Shown here: piece by piece, positions 28,663 through 37,153 of the stretch
Layout: each line of letters starts with the position of its first letter
Numbering within the stretch: the first letter of the stretch is position 1
NCBI RefSeq assembly: GCF_022788635.1
Contig: NZ_CP076024.1
Span: 3,883,503 to 3,947,502, forward strand
From: Methylobacter sp. S3L5C
Lineage (GTDB): Bacteria > Pseudomonadota > Gammaproteobacteria > Methylococcales > Methylomonadaceae
Direction of reading: 5' to 3'
Length of the DNA stretch: 64,000 nucleotides
Program-made: the position numbers and the translations under genes
The notes under the pieces: model-generated
Database searches by the model: none
What the model saw: only the letters and a program-made list of their open reading frames with translations
What the model was told of the DNA's origin: nothing

Positions 28663-28678
28663 AGCCAAAACCATGCCA
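28663..28678 (-). promoter_or_regulatory. Candidate sigma54 (-24/-12) promoter for the sulfide operon
   Basis: On the minus strand TGGCATGGTTTTGGCT, against the consensus TGGCACGNNNNTTGCW: GG and GC are exactly ten bases apart and most other positions match. It points towards the dioxygenase-sqr genes, about 350 bases upstream of the first ATG. A sigma54-dependent activator gene lies divergently next to it. Confidence 0.6.
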
Positions 28679-28743
28679 ATAAGAATTTATTTTATAAATA
28701 ATTGTTTTATCTGAAAAAATAAAACAGATAGACTTAACCTATA

Positions 28744-28791
28744 TGTTTCATGTATCGTTTCAATGAAACAACTATACAACACAATGATACA
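28744..28791. promoter_or_regulatory. Nested inverted repeats, candidate activator (UAS) sites
   Basis: TGTTTCAT (28744-28751) pairs with ATGAAACA (28763-28770), and TGTATC (28751-28756) pairs with GATACA (28786-28791). They lie 65-130 bases upstream of the candidate sigma54 promoter and just before the activator gene, the expected place for an upstream activating sequence and for self-regulation. Confidence 0.5.
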
Positions 28792-28794
28792 GCC

Positions 28795-30159
28795 ATGAAA
28801 CAATCTGCATTATTTGCCACAAACAACCCGCTATGGTTGGCACAATTTGACAATTCAACGCTTTTAATTAAAGTACTTGACCTTTGTGAGTCAGTCGCTA
28901 TTTACATTATTAATAGCAATCAACAAGTGCTTTATTGGAGCCAGGGAATAACCGACTTATCGGGCTTACGACAAGAAGATGTTGTCGGAAAATCTTGTTT
29001 ACCCGAATACAAAATTACTGATACCGACAATCATCAAGAAACGATTATCAAAATATCCAGCACGGACGGTAGCGACATTAAAGTAAAAAAAGTGGTACAA
29101 GTTTTATACGATAAAAAAAACGTCTTCGCTGGCGGCGTAGTCTTGCTTGCCATTCTGCCAAAGCCCATGACTTTGGGTACTTTGCCGAAAATGAGCGCCA
29201 AAGTGACCAATACAGAGCTTGGGAGCCAAAATTTCCAAGGCATAATAAGTCGCTCACCGGCCATGAAAGACGTGTTTCAGATTATTTCAAATGCCGCTGA
29301 AACAGAAGCGACTGTGTTGGTAAGAGGCGAAAGCGGAGCCGGTAAAGAACTGGTTGCCAAGGCGATCCATGATCTTAGCGCTCGTCATGACATGCCTTTT
29401 CTGGCGATAAATTGCGCGGCTTTATCAAGCAACTTACTAGAAAGCGAATTGTTCGGTCATGTGCGCGGCGCTTTTACCGGAGCGATTAAAGATCATAGCG
29501 GTTTGTTTCAACGTGCGTATGGTGGAACCTTGTTTCTGGATGAAGTAGCCGAGCTGCCACTTGAACTACAGGCCAAACTGCTCAGAGTAATACAGGAAAG
29601 AAACTATATTCCGGTGGGCGGGGATCGTTCAATTGAGGTTGATGTACGCATAGTAGCAGCTACACATCGGTCATTAAGAGAAGAAGTAAAAACAGGGCAT
29701 TTTCGTGAAGATTTGATGTACCGGTTAAGAGTTGTCCCCATTTTTATCCCGCCATTACGGGAGCGCAGGGAAGATATCAGTTTATTACTATGGTATTTTA
29801 TCTATCAGCATAATACCGCTAATTTTAGAAAAATTGAAAAAATTGAACCAGAGGCCATGCGGGTTTTGCTTGACTATACGTGGCCCGGCAATATCAGGGA
29901 ACTTCATAATGTTGTGGAATATGCATTTGCGGTAGGCCGTGGCACAACTTTACGTTGTTCTGAATTACCGCCGGAATTTAGGGAACCACGCAGAGTTAAT
30001 CAGCAAATCCTGTCATCCGTACCATTATCAGCAGCAGAAGAAATCGTCGCCATTCGTCAGGCACTGACGCAAAGTAAAGGCATGGTCACCGTCGCTGCGC
30101 AGTTAATGGCTATGAGCCGGGCCACTTTCTGGCGTAAACGCAAGCTGTATGGATTATGA
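28795..30159 (+). CDS. Sigma54-dependent activator, FisR-like
   Basis: 454 residues from the ATG at 28795; an ATG at 28750 would add 15 residues but would place the inverted repeats inside the gene. The N-terminal PAS-like sensor (about 25-120) has cysteines 31 and 68. The AAA+ domain (about 145-380) has Walker A GESGAGKE at 178-185, the sigma54-contacting GAFTGA at 225-230 and Walker B LFLDE near 246-250. A C-terminal Fis-type helix-turn-helix ends the protein. FisR of Cupriavidus, which senses sulfane sulfur through cysteines and activates pdo-sqr with sigma54, has the same gene context. Function is inferred from that parallel. Confidence 0.88.
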   Translation: MKQSALFATNNPLWLAQFDNSTLLIKVLDLCESVAIYIINSNQQVLYWSQGITDLSGLRQEDVVGKSCLPEYKITDTDNHQETIIKISSTDGSDIKVKKVVQVLYDKKNVFAGGVVLLAILPKPMTLGTLPKMSAKVTNTELGSQNFQGIISRSPAMKDVFQIISNAAETEATVLVRGESGAGKELVAKAIHDLSARHDMPFLAINCAALSSNLLESELFGHVRGAFTGAIKDHSGLFQRAYGGTLFLDEVAELPLELQAKLLRVIQERNYIPVGGDRSIEVDVRIVAATHRSLREEVKTGHFREDLMYRLRVVPIFIPPLRERREDISLLLWYFIYQHNTANFRKIEKIEPEAMRVLLDYTWPGNIRELHNVVEYAFAVGRGTTLRCSELPPEFREPRRVNQQILSSVPLSAAEEIVAIRQALTQSKGMVTVAAQLMAMSRATFWRKRKLYGL

Positions 30160-30294
30160 AAGCTTCTACCGCTTAAGATTAAGATACTCAGTGCTATCTG
30201 GGCTTACAACTCTGAACGAAAGTTTTGAAGAGTTAAATAGATTTTCAAAACCTTGCTACGTTTCATACTTTTACTCAAGATTCAAAAGCTTCTT

Positions 30295-30327
30295 GCCGAG
30301 ACCGAAGTTTTTTCTTCGTGTCTCGGC
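30295..30327. repeat. CACGAAG-family hairpin, copy 4
   Basis: GCCGAGACCGAAG-TTTTTT-CTTCGTGTCTCGGC forms an imperfect stem 135 bases after the activator gene. It is related to the dispersed CACGAAG units and could act as that gene's terminator. Confidence 0.5.
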
Positions 30328-30426
30328 AACTGCTCCCTGCGTAGCCTAAAGCGCCTACTTTTGGTGCTCTATCTCCTGCATCCATGCAGTCGTTCGTGGT
30401 GAATAATTGATGAATAAGATAATAAA

Positions 30427-30567
30427 TCACCAGTCATCCGATTTGTCTTCTTCGTATGGCTGCGATTTAACTGTATCAGGAATTTTCGGCATTTTTGCCG
30501 ACCTGAGTAAAATTAATGCCCCTCCCAAAACAAACAATAAAGCAACTACCAGTAATAATACCCACAC
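30427..30567 (-). CDS. DUF2897-like small membrane protein
   Basis: 46 residues from a GTG start with AGGA nine bases upstream. One membrane helix (about 2-22, WVLLLVVALLFVLGGALILL) is followed by the segment LRSAKMPKIPD and an acidic tail ending SDDW. This is the pattern of the DUF2897 family of small gammaproteobacterial inner-membrane proteins, whose function is unknown. It is divergent from trhP. Confidence 0.75.
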   Translation of the reverse strand: MWVLLLVVALLFVLGGALILLRSAKMPKIPDTVKSQPYEEDKSDDW

Positions 30568-30601
30568 TTTTTGTATTCCTTTTTTTAGCTTTGCCTAAGC
30601 T

Positions 30602-30628
30602 GGTGTAATATATGGCCTATATTACACC
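30602..30628. promoter_or_regulatory. Large perfect inverted repeat upstream of trhP
   Basis: GGTGTAATATA-TGGCC-TATATTACACC, arms of 11 bases around a 5-base centre, in the 80-base gap between DUF2897 and trhP, 21 bases before the trhP ATG. Its size and symmetry suggest a dimeric-regulator operator; I do not recognise the regulator. A hairpin in the mRNA leader is the alternative. Confidence 0.5.
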
Positions 30629-30648
30629 TATCATTGACAGCTATCATC

Positions 30649-32010
30649 ATGAAACAAATTGAGCTTCTCTCCCCTGCCGGAACCATTAAAAACATGCGCT
30701 ACGCCTTTGCCTTTGGCGCGGATGCTGTCTATGCAGGGCAACCCCGCTACAGTCTTAGAGTGCGTAATAACGATTTTCTTGCCGATAATCTGGCCAAAGG
30801 CATTGATGAAGCACACCGGCAAGGCAAAAAGTTTTTTCTGGCAACCAATGTGATTCCCCATAACGCCAAAGTTAAAACCTTTATGGCCGATATTGCCCCT
30901 ATTATCGCCATGAAACCGGATGCCTTGATTATGGCTGATCCCGGTTTGATTATGATGACTCGTGAAGCTTGGCCGGATATGCCTGTCCATTTATCAGTAC
31001 AGGCAAATACCGTTAATTATGCGACGGTGAAATTCTGGCAAAACAGCGGTATTAAGCGGGTTATTTTGTCACGAGAACTATCACTTGATGAAATAGAAGA
31101 AATCCGTCAAAAATGCCCGGATATAGAACTGGAGGTATTTGTCCATGGCGCGTTATGCATTGCTTATTCGGGACGCTGTTTACTGTCGGGTTACTTTAAT
31201 CATCGCGACCCTAATCAAGGTACTTGCACCAATTCTTGCCGCTGGAAATACGACACCCTGCCCGCTCATGAAAATGCCGAAGGCGAGTTGATACCGGATA
31301 GCGAAGTACTGTCAATGAGCGACATCAGCACGGCCAGTTGTGGTGGCGCAGAACGGCATCCATTAGCCGACAAGCAGTATTTTCTTGAAGAAGAAGACCG
31401 CAAAGGCGAATTGCTACCAATCATGGAAGATGAAAATGGTACCTACATCATGAACTCCAAAGATTTAAGGGCGGTGGAGCATGTACAACGCTTGGTTGAA
31501 ATTGGTATAAATAGTCTTAAAATTGAGGGCCGCACCAAATCACATTATTACGTTGCCCGCACTGCGCAAACCTACCGCCTTGCTATTGACGATGCCTTGG
31601 CAGGCCGGGCATTTCAACCGGAACTGATTGGCGTTCTGGAAAACCTCGCTAATCGTGGCTATACTGACGGCTTTTACCAGCGCCACCATAGCCATGAACA
31701 ACAAAACTATATCACCGGTTATTCCAAGAGCCATCAACAGCAATTTTGCGGCGAAATAAGAAGTTATGATCCAACCACCGGAATGGCTATCATTGATGTA
31801 AAAAATAAATTTTCGGTGAGCGATAAGCTGGAACTTATTTTGCCTGAAGGCAACCAGGACATTATTGTGAAGCACATGGAAGATATGCATGGTCATAGCA
31901 TGCAAGAGGCCTTAGGCGGAGGCTATGAAGTTAAAATACCGTTACCGGAAATACGTAGTGTTAATGGACTGTTGGCGCGTTATACTGATCAAAAAGAGGT
32001 ACAACGTTAA
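30649..32010 (+). CDS. trhP: TrhP (YegQ-like), tRNA U34 hydroxylation protein, U32 family
   Basis: 453 residues from the ATG at 30649. Peptidase U32-type protein of the YegQ group, required in E. coli for prephenate-dependent formation of ho5U34 in tRNA. The U32 core is evident (FGADAVYAGQPRYSLRVRNNDF, VHGALCIAYSGRCLLSGY), with the conserved cysteines of CTNSCRW that bind an Fe-S cluster in family members. A C-terminal beta-barrel domain follows (about 350-450). Cytoplasmic. Confidence 0.9.
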   Translation: MKQIELLSPAGTIKNMRYAFAFGADAVYAGQPRYSLRVRNNDFLADNLAKGIDEAHRQGKKFFLATNVIPHNAKVKTFMADIAPIIAMKPDALIMADPGLIMMTREAWPDMPVHLSVQANTVNYATVKFWQNSGIKRVILSRELSLDEIEEIRQKCPDIELEVFVHGALCIAYSGRCLLSGYFNHRDPNQGTCTNSCRWKYDTLPAHENAEGELIPDSEVLSMSDISTASCGGAERHPLADKQYFLEEEDRKGELLPIMEDENGTYIMNSKDLRAVEHVQRLVEIGINSLKIEGRTKSHYYVARTAQTYRLAIDDALAGRAFQPELIGVLENLANRGYTDGFYQRHHSHEQQNYITGYSKSHQQQFCGEIRSYDPTTGMAIIDVKNKFSVSDKLELILPEGNQDIIVKHMEDMHGHSMQEALGGGYEVKIPLPEIRSVNGLLARYTDQKEVQR

Positions 32011-32066
32011 AGGCACAAACCCATTTAATCTTAAACCTTTCACCCTAAACCTTGAAAACTTAATCC

Positions 32067-32552
32067 ATGACTTTCACTACAGCTAATCTTTGCGATACCC
32101 ATTCAGGAGAGGATTATTTCCAGATAGCCGAACCTCTGTTTATTTCTTATGGCGCCAACCCGATTTTTTCTGGTCAAATCACCACATTGAAAGCCTTTGA
32201 GGATAACGTTTTAGTCGGAACCGTTCTGCAAGAAAAAGTACAAAACCGGGTATTAGTTATTGATGGTGGAGGATCTCACCGCTGCGCTTTAATAGACAAT
32301 AATTTGGCAACCATTGCCATTAATAATGGCTGGCAAGGTATTATTGTTTATGGCTGCATTCGGAATTCTGCAATGCTGTCCGAACTACCGATTGGTATAC
32401 GTGCACTGCATACACATCCTTTAATAAGCCATAAAAAAAATCACGGCGACCGCGATTTATTAGTCTCTTTCGCAGGCGTCAATTTCAAAAAAGATCATTT
32501 TTTATATGCGGATATGGACGGAATTATCGTATCAGCAACGATGTTGAGTTAA
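32067..32552 (+). CDS. rraA: RraA family, regulator of RNase E activity
   Basis: 161 residues with the RraA fold markers ATANLCDTH-like start (TTANLCDTH), GRVLVIDGGGSHRCALIDN-like block, GIIVYGCIRNSAML and FAGVNFKKDHFLYADMDGII. In E. coli RraA binds RNase E and masks its activity. Fold relatives are aldolases, but this length and pattern fit the true RraA subgroup. It sits 57 bases after trhP. Confidence 0.93.
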   Translation: MTFTTANLCDTHSGEDYFQIAEPLFISYGANPIFSGQITTLKAFEDNVLVGTVLQEKVQNRVLVIDGGGSHRCALIDNNLATIAINNGWQGIIVYGCIRNSAMLSELPIGIRALHTHPLISHKKNHGDRDLLVSFAGVNFKKDHFLYADMDGIIVSATMLS

Positions 32553-32588
32553 AATAACCTCAATTTAACCTAGTAAAGAAGTCAAGAT

Positions 32589-33548
32589 ATGCAAATTGTA
32601 CTCGCTAACCCCCGTGGATTCTGCGCTGGTGTAGACCGCGCAATCGAAATTGTTGACCAAGCACTCGAAACATTTGGTGCGCCAATTTATGTTCGGCATG
32701 AAGTTGTTCATAACCGTACAGTTGTTGATGGTCTTAAAGAAAAAGGCGCTATTTTCATTGAAGAATTAACGGATGTACCCGTAGGTTCCTACCTGATTTT
32801 CAGTGCTCATGGTGTTTCCAAACAAGTCCAACAGGAAGCTAAAGAACGCAAACTAACGGTCTTTGATGCTACCTGCCCGCTGGTGACTAAAGTTCATATA
32901 CAGGTTGCCAAACATGCAAAATCAGATCGGGAAGTTATTCTTATAGGTCACGCAGGACATCCTGAAGTTGAAGGCACCATGGGTCAATATGAAAAGTGCA
33001 CTGACAATGGAGGTATCTATTTGGTAGAAACACCTGAGGATGTTAACAAATTAGTCGTCAATAACCCGGACAATTTGGCTTATGTGACACAAACTACGCT
33101 ATCAATGACCGATACCAAAATCATGGTTGATGCCTTGAGAGCTCGCTTTACCTCCATTCAGGAACAGAAAAAAGACGATATCTGTTATGCAACCCAAAAC
33201 CGTCAAGATGCTGTCTATGAACTGGCAAAAACAGCGGATACCATTCTGGTTGTTGGCTCAACCAACAGTTCTAACTCAAACCGTTTACGGGAAATTGCCG
33301 AACAATTAGGTAAAACCGCCTATCTGATTGATACTGCAAAAGACATGCAACAGAGCTGGTTTGATGGCGTTAATGTGGTTGGTGTTACTGCCGGAGCTTC
33401 TGCGCCGGAAGTACTGGTACAGGAAGTTATCAATCAGTTAAAACAATGGGGCGGTAAATCAGCCATTGAAATTCAGGGTATAGAAGAAAAAGTGGTATTT
33501 TCTTTGCCTAGAGGCTTAAAAAAAGAAAAAGAGTTGAGTGCAGACTGA
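32589..33548 (+). CDS. ispH: IspH, HMBPP reductase
   Basis: 4Fe-4S enzyme that makes IPP and DMAPP from HMBPP, the last step of the MEP isoprenoid pathway. 319 residues with the three cluster cysteines: Cys12 in [12 protein letters not shown], the one in DATCPLV (near 96) and the one in [10 protein letters not shown] (near 198). Its last 11 bases overlap the hslR start. Confidence 0.96.
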   Translation: MQIVLANPRGFCAGVDRAIEIVDQALETFGAPIYVRHEVVHNRTVVDGLKEKGAIFIEELTDVPVGSYLIFSAHGVSKQVQQEAKERKLTVFDATCPLVTKVHIQVAKHAKSDREVILIGHAGHPEVEGTMGQYEKCTDNGGIYLVETPEDVNKLVVNNPDNLAYVTQTTLSMTDTKIMVDALRARFTSIQEQKKDDICYATQNRQDAVYELAKTADTILVVGSTNSSNSNRLREIAEQLGKTAYLIDTAKDMQQSWFDGVNVVGVTAGASAPEVLVQEVINQLKQWGGKSAIEIQGIEEKVVFSLPRGLKKEKELSAD

Positions 33549-33939
33549 AATAGAAAGCATTCGCCTGGATAAATGGTTATGGACTGCGCGTTTTTTTAAA
33601 ACGCGCAAACTGGCTGCCGATGCTATCTCCGGTGGCAAAGTTCATATCAACAAGCAGCGCACAAAACCCGGCAAAGAAGTCAAACCTGGGGCGTTGCTGT
33701 CCATAAATAAAGACGGACTAAACTGGGAAGTCGAAATAATCGGGCTTTCAAAGCAACGACGACCTTTCAAAGAGGCTATTTTGCTCTATGAAGAATCCCC
33801 TGAAAGTTTTACAAAACGCCAACAACAAATGATTTTGCAACGTGAACAACGCGAACTATTTGATTTTAGCGGCCAAGATCATAAACCGAATAAAAAAGAC
33901 CGCCGCTTGATACATCGCTTTAAGCAAGTAAGCGATTGA
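33538..33939 (+). CDS. hslR: Hsp15-type S4 RNA-binding protein
   Basis: 133 residues starting at a GTG inside ispH. An S4 RNA-binding domain (about 6-70, [19 protein letters not shown]) is followed by a basic tail. E. coli Hsp15 binds stalled 50S subunits carrying nascent chains and helps to recycle them. The size and basic C-terminus match Hsp15 rather than the larger pseudouridine synthases. Confidence 0.92.
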   Translation: MQTEIESIRLDKWLWTARFFKTRKLAADAISGGKVHINKQRTKPGKEVKPGALLSINKDGLNWEVEIIGLSKQRRPFKEAILLYEESPESFTKRQQQMILQREQRELFDFSGQDHKPNKKDRRLIHRFKQVSD

Positions 33940-33959
33940 TTTTTTTCTATATTCACCAC

Positions 33960-34292
33960 CTACAAACAAGTCGGTGGTTTAGGAAGTCCGGCCAACTTAC
34001 AGGCATATTTCAACGGCCCGTCAGGAAACAATTTATGCAAATAGCGACTGTTGCCTTTGTCCTCACCTAATTTGCGGGCAATCGCTTTAGTAAAAACACG
34101 GGCATTAGGTAGATGCTTAAATTGCAGATAATATTCGCGAATAAACGCAATAATTTCCCAGTGCGCGTCATTTAACGAAATATTGTTAAGTTCAGCCAGT
34201 TGCTTTGCAACCTCTTCATTCCAGTCGGCCAAGTTGACTAAAAAACCCTGATCAGTTGTTTCCAAACAGCTATTTTCAACCCTCAAAACCAT
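33960..34292 (-). CDS. DsrC/TusE-family sulfur carrier with two cysteines
   Basis: 110 residues. The DsrC fold is clear (GFLVNLADWNEEVA, LNDAHWEIIAFIREYY). The C-terminal arm ends PPTCL with Cys109, and a second cysteine, Cys98, lies eleven residues before it. E. coli TusE has only the last cysteine; both are typical of DsrC, which carries sulfur as a trisulfide between them. It overlaps tusB by ten bases and is third in an SMR-tusB-dsrC operon. It may serve tRNA thiolation or sulfur oxidation; no dsrAB is in the window. Confidence 0.88.
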   Translation of the reverse strand: MVLRVENSCLETTDQGFLVNLADWNEEVAKQLAELNNISLNDAHWEIIAFIREYYLQFKHLPNARVFTKAIARKLGEDKGNSRYLHKLFPDGPLKYACKLAGLPKPPTCL

Positions 34293-34573
34293 GATTGAAT
34301 CACCGGATTTTTAACAGTCAGGTCAACCATCCCCGAATAATCAATGACTTCAATGCCCTCAATCAGTTCAGCTATACCGACCCCCCTAACCTCAATATCT
34401 TCAACTAAAACATAAAGACGGTTTTGTATCAATAACTGTGTTAATCCTACACATAAGCTACCATTTTTCAGGATGCGCAAAACGGCATTTTCAAGAAACA
34501 GCACATCATCACCTGAATCAATCCGCTCCAAAATAGCACTATCAATAGGCGACTGAAAAATAAGATGCAGCAT
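34283..34573 (-). CDS. tusB: TusB/DsrH-family sulfur relay protein
   Basis: 96 residues. It shows the DsrH pattern: MLHLIFQSPIDSAILERI at the start, a DDVLFLENAV block, LYVLVEDIEVRG in the middle and VIDYSGMVDLTVKNPVIQSW at the end. TusB/DsrH subunits form a heterohexamer with TusC and TusD (DsrF, DsrE) and pass sulfur to TusE/DsrC, for tRNA 2-thiouridine in E. coli. tusC and tusD do not accompany it here. Starts one base after the SMR gene stop and overlaps the dsrC-like gene. Confidence 0.85.
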   Translation of the reverse strand: MLHLIFQSPIDSAILERIDSGDDVLFLENAVLRILKNGSLCVGLTQLLIQNRLYVLVEDIEVRGVGIAELIEGIEVIDYSGMVDLTVKNPVIQSWF

Positions 34574-34574
34574 C

Positions 34575-34895
34575 TTACTGACTATCCGTTAATTTAAGAC
34601 CGACAATCCCGGCAATCACTAAAGCAATAGATAACAACCGATACCAATCAACTGATTCTTTAAATAAAATGATGCTGAGTATAGCGACACCCACTGCTCC
34701 CATACCTGTCCAAACCGCATAGGCTGTTCCTAGTGGTAACGTTTTAATCGCCCACATTAACAAACCAAAACTGCCAATTCCCGATATTACAGTCGCTATA
34801 CTGGGCCAAAGCTTGGTAAAACCTGCATTATATTTAAGACTTAAAGCAAAAATTATTTCTACGAATCCCGCAGAAAATAAAAGCAACCACGCCAT
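34575..34895 (-). CDS. Small multidrug resistance transporter, SugE/Gdx-like
   Basis: 106 residues from the ATG at 34895, set by AGGAG five bases upstream; a longer frame to 34919 is not needed. Four membrane helices, the conserved Glu13 in the first (SAGFVEIIFA) and LPLGTAYAVWTGMGAVG in the third mark an SMR exporter of the SugE/Gdx subgroup, whose characterised members export guanidinium. It is the first gene of an operon with tusB and a dsrC-like gene, an unusual pairing. Confidence 0.88.
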   Translation of the reverse strand: MAWLLLFSAGFVEIIFALSLKYNAGFTKLWPSIATVISGIGSFGLLMWAIKTLPLGTAYAVWTGMGAVGVAILSIILFKESVDWYRLLSIALVIAGIVGLKLTDSQ

Positions 34896-34982
34896 AAAAA
34901 CTCCTATTTTTTTGTACATACAAGCAGGGTATTTTACAATAGCCTGAATAATAAGCTTGCACTCAATACCTACTAACCCGTA

Positions 34983-36353
34983 ATGAATACTTCATCCACG
35001 TTGACACAACGCAATATACTAACAGTTTCACAGCTTAATAGGGCAACCAGTCGGTTACTTGACGAACATTTTCTGAGTGTTTTGGTTGAAGGTGAAATAT
35101 CCAACTTGGCACAACCTTCATCAGGTCATCTTTATTTTTCTCTAAAAGATGCCGGTGCTCAGGTGCGCTGTGCGATGTTTAAAACCCGGCAAAGCCGACT
35201 GGGATTTAAGCCCGAAAATGGCAAACAGGTCGTCGTTAAAGCGCAAGTAAGCCTGTACGAGCCCAGAGGTGACTTTCAGCTTATTGTCGAACATATTGAA
35301 GAAGCCGGAGATGGTGCCTTACGACGGGCATTTGACGTATTAAAACTCAAACTATTGGAAGAAGGTTTGTTTGCTGCTGAAAATAAACAAAACCTCCCTG
35401 CCCTGCCTAAAACCATCGGCGTCATCACTTCGCCGTCAGGCGCTGCGCTTAGAGATATACTGACGGTATTACGACGACGTTTTTCAGCGGTAGAGGTTAT
35501 TATTTATCCCGTTGCCGTACAAGGTGATAATGCCAAATATGAAATCGCCAAAGCCATAGCGCTAGCCAACGAACATAAACAATGCGATGTACTCATTTTG
35601 GGACGGGGCGGCGGGTCACTTGAAGATCTGTGGGCTTTTAATGAAGAAATAGTTGCTCGTGCCATATTCGCCAGCACAATTCCGATAATTTCAGCCGTAG
35701 GTCACGAAACCGATGTCACTATCGCCGATTTTGTCGCTGATTTACGTGCCGCAACGCCCTCGGCAGCAGCTGAACACGCAGCACCTGACCAACAGGAATG
35801 GTTATCACGGTTTGTTCAATTAGAAGCGCGATTACAACAACAACTACAACTTAAGTTAAGCCAAAAACGGCAATCCTTGGCGTGGTTAAGCAAGCGTCTG
35901 GAGCAGCAACATCCCGGTCAAAAACTGGCAAAAAACGCGCAACGACTTGATGAGCTTGAATTACGACTTAATCAGACAATGCAAACAAAGTTACGCCACG
36001 ATAAAAGCCATATTGAAGCAAAAATCGCTCACCTTTGGCAATACAACCCAGCCATAACCATCAACAACTATAAACAAAAACAGGAGTATTTAAGTAAGCG
36101 CCTGATTACCGTAATCCGCCATAAACTGGAAGGGCTCAACCAACAATTATTAAATGCCAGCCAGACATTACATGCCGTTAGTCCTTTGGCAACGCTAAAT
36201 CGCGGCTATGCGCTGGTCATTCAGCAACCATCAGGACAAATCATCCAATCTGCACAACAACTAAAATCAGGTGATATCGTTGAAACACGTCTAGCTAAAG
36301 GTCGTTTTACCAGTCAAGTTAAAACTATCATTGGCGACAAAGTACAAGACTAA
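34983..36353 (+). CDS. xseA: XseA, exonuclease VII large subunit
   Basis: Single-strand DNA exonuclease subunit, catalytic with XseB. 456 residues with an N-terminal OB-fold (LTVSQLNRATSRLLDEHF, GEISNLAQPSSGHLYFSLKD), the conserved core (GVITSPSGAALRDIL, RGGGSLEDLWAFNEE, SAVGHETDVTIADFVAD) and a long C-terminal coiled coil. It is divergent from the SMR operon with about 90 bases between starts. Confidence 0.96.
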   Translation: MNTSSTLTQRNILTVSQLNRATSRLLDEHFLSVLVEGEISNLAQPSSGHLYFSLKDAGAQVRCAMFKTRQSRLGFKPENGKQVVVKAQVSLYEPRGDFQLIVEHIEEAGDGALRRAFDVLKLKLLEEGLFAAENKQNLPALPKTIGVITSPSGAALRDILTVLRRRFSAVEVIIYPVAVQGDNAKYEIAKAIALANEHKQCDVLILGRGGGSLEDLWAFNEEIVARAIFASTIPIISAVGHETDVTIADFVADLRAATPSAAAEHAAPDQQEWLSRFVQLEARLQQQLQLKLSQKRQSLAWLSKRLEQQHPGQKLAKNAQRLDELELRLNQTMQTKLRHDKSHIEAKIAHLWQYNPAITINNYKQKQEYLSKRLITVIRHKLEGLNQQLLNASQTLHAVSPLATLNRGYALVIQQPSGQIIQSAQQLKSGDIVETRLAKGRFTSQVKTIIGDKVQD

Positions 36354-36482
36354 AACCGCTTTATCGAAGTTTTCAATTCCGACTGAAACAGTTGGGTACT
36401 TCAACAGCTTTCAAAAAACAGGAGTAACAATCCATAAATGGATAGTTTTTTTGAATATTTTCGTGGATTATAGGTGTTGCAT

Positions 36483-37022
36483 TTAATCGACAGGCTTAGT
36501 AAAAGACCATTGCTGTCTCACTTTATAATTAACACCGCCTGGTTCACTGTATGACTCCACCAGACAAAATGCTTCGGCGTGCCAAACAATAGGCTCAACG
36601 TTTACGTCCGGTAAATACCCGGCATGTCTCGCCAAGGTAATATGCGGAATATAAGGCCGGGGGTCAATTTGCAATCCGCAACCGGCAACCTCCCTGTTCA
36701 ACGATGCCACCAATCTCTCAAGCTCATCGGGTATGTGCGAACAGGTAAAGCACAATACTTTAGGCTTATGCCAATAACTTAACTGATCAAACGTCAACAC
36801 AAAGGGTTTTGCAAAAATAGCCATAACACCGTGTTTAATCAATAACTCAGAAGCGATATCAATTAATCCTAAAAACACCAACGTTGCATGGAGGTTATAC
36901 GGCTGTACCGACTTGAATCCTTGCACTTCTAAAGAGTGATTCAAGCGCAGTAATTTCAGTCTGATTTGATCATCGGGCCATAAAGCAAAAAATAACCGTG
37001 AAGATTCAGGGTAGCTTTTCAT
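36483..37022 (-). CDS. thpR: ThpR, RNA 2',3'-cyclic phosphodiesterase
   Basis: 179 residues of the 2H phosphoesterase (LigT) fold. The two catalytic HxTx motifs are HATLVFLG (near 46) and HITLARH (near 127). Family members open 2',3'-cyclic phosphates at RNA ends and show weak ligase activity on tRNA halves in vitro. Start ATG at 37022; a fold-back repeat lies just upstream. Confidence 0.92.
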   Translation of the reverse strand: MKSYPESSRLFFALWPDDQIRLKLLRLNHSLEVQGFKSVQPYNLHATLVFLGLIDIASELLIKHGVMAIFAKPFVLTFDQLSYWHKPKVLCFTCSHIPDELERLVASLNREVAGCGLQIDPRPYIPHITLARHAGYLPDVNVEPIVWHAEAFCLVESYSEPGGVNYKVRQQWSFTKPVD

Positions 37023-37051
37023 TAATCACCGTGGGCATTAAAAATAGTTTG

Positions 37052-37117
37052 TTCACCGCAAAACCCGAAGGAAGATAAAGTTTTCTTTCTTCGGGTCCTT
37101 CGTGTCTTCGTGGTGAA
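37052..37117. repeat. CACGAAG-family fold-back repeat, copy 5
   Basis: TTCACCGCAAAACCCGAAGG pairs with CTTCGGGTCCTTCGTG...GGTGAA, with an A/T loop, giving a hairpin of about 66 bases between trkH and thpR. It could end the trkA-trkH transcript's neighbour or act as an RNA structure. Confidence 0.65.
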
Positions 37118-37153
37118 AATCTTTTCAGTCTTTGGCATCAACCAGGAAATCCG

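Noticed and set aside
28656-28672. TGGCTATGTACATTGCA as sigma54 promoter on the minus strand
   Set aside because: GG and GC are 11 bases apart, one too many; the overlapping TGGCATGGTTTTGGCT has the correct spacing.
30407-30598. 63-codon plus-strand open frame
   Set aside because: It lies opposite the DUF2897 gene, which has the recognisable protein on the minus strand.
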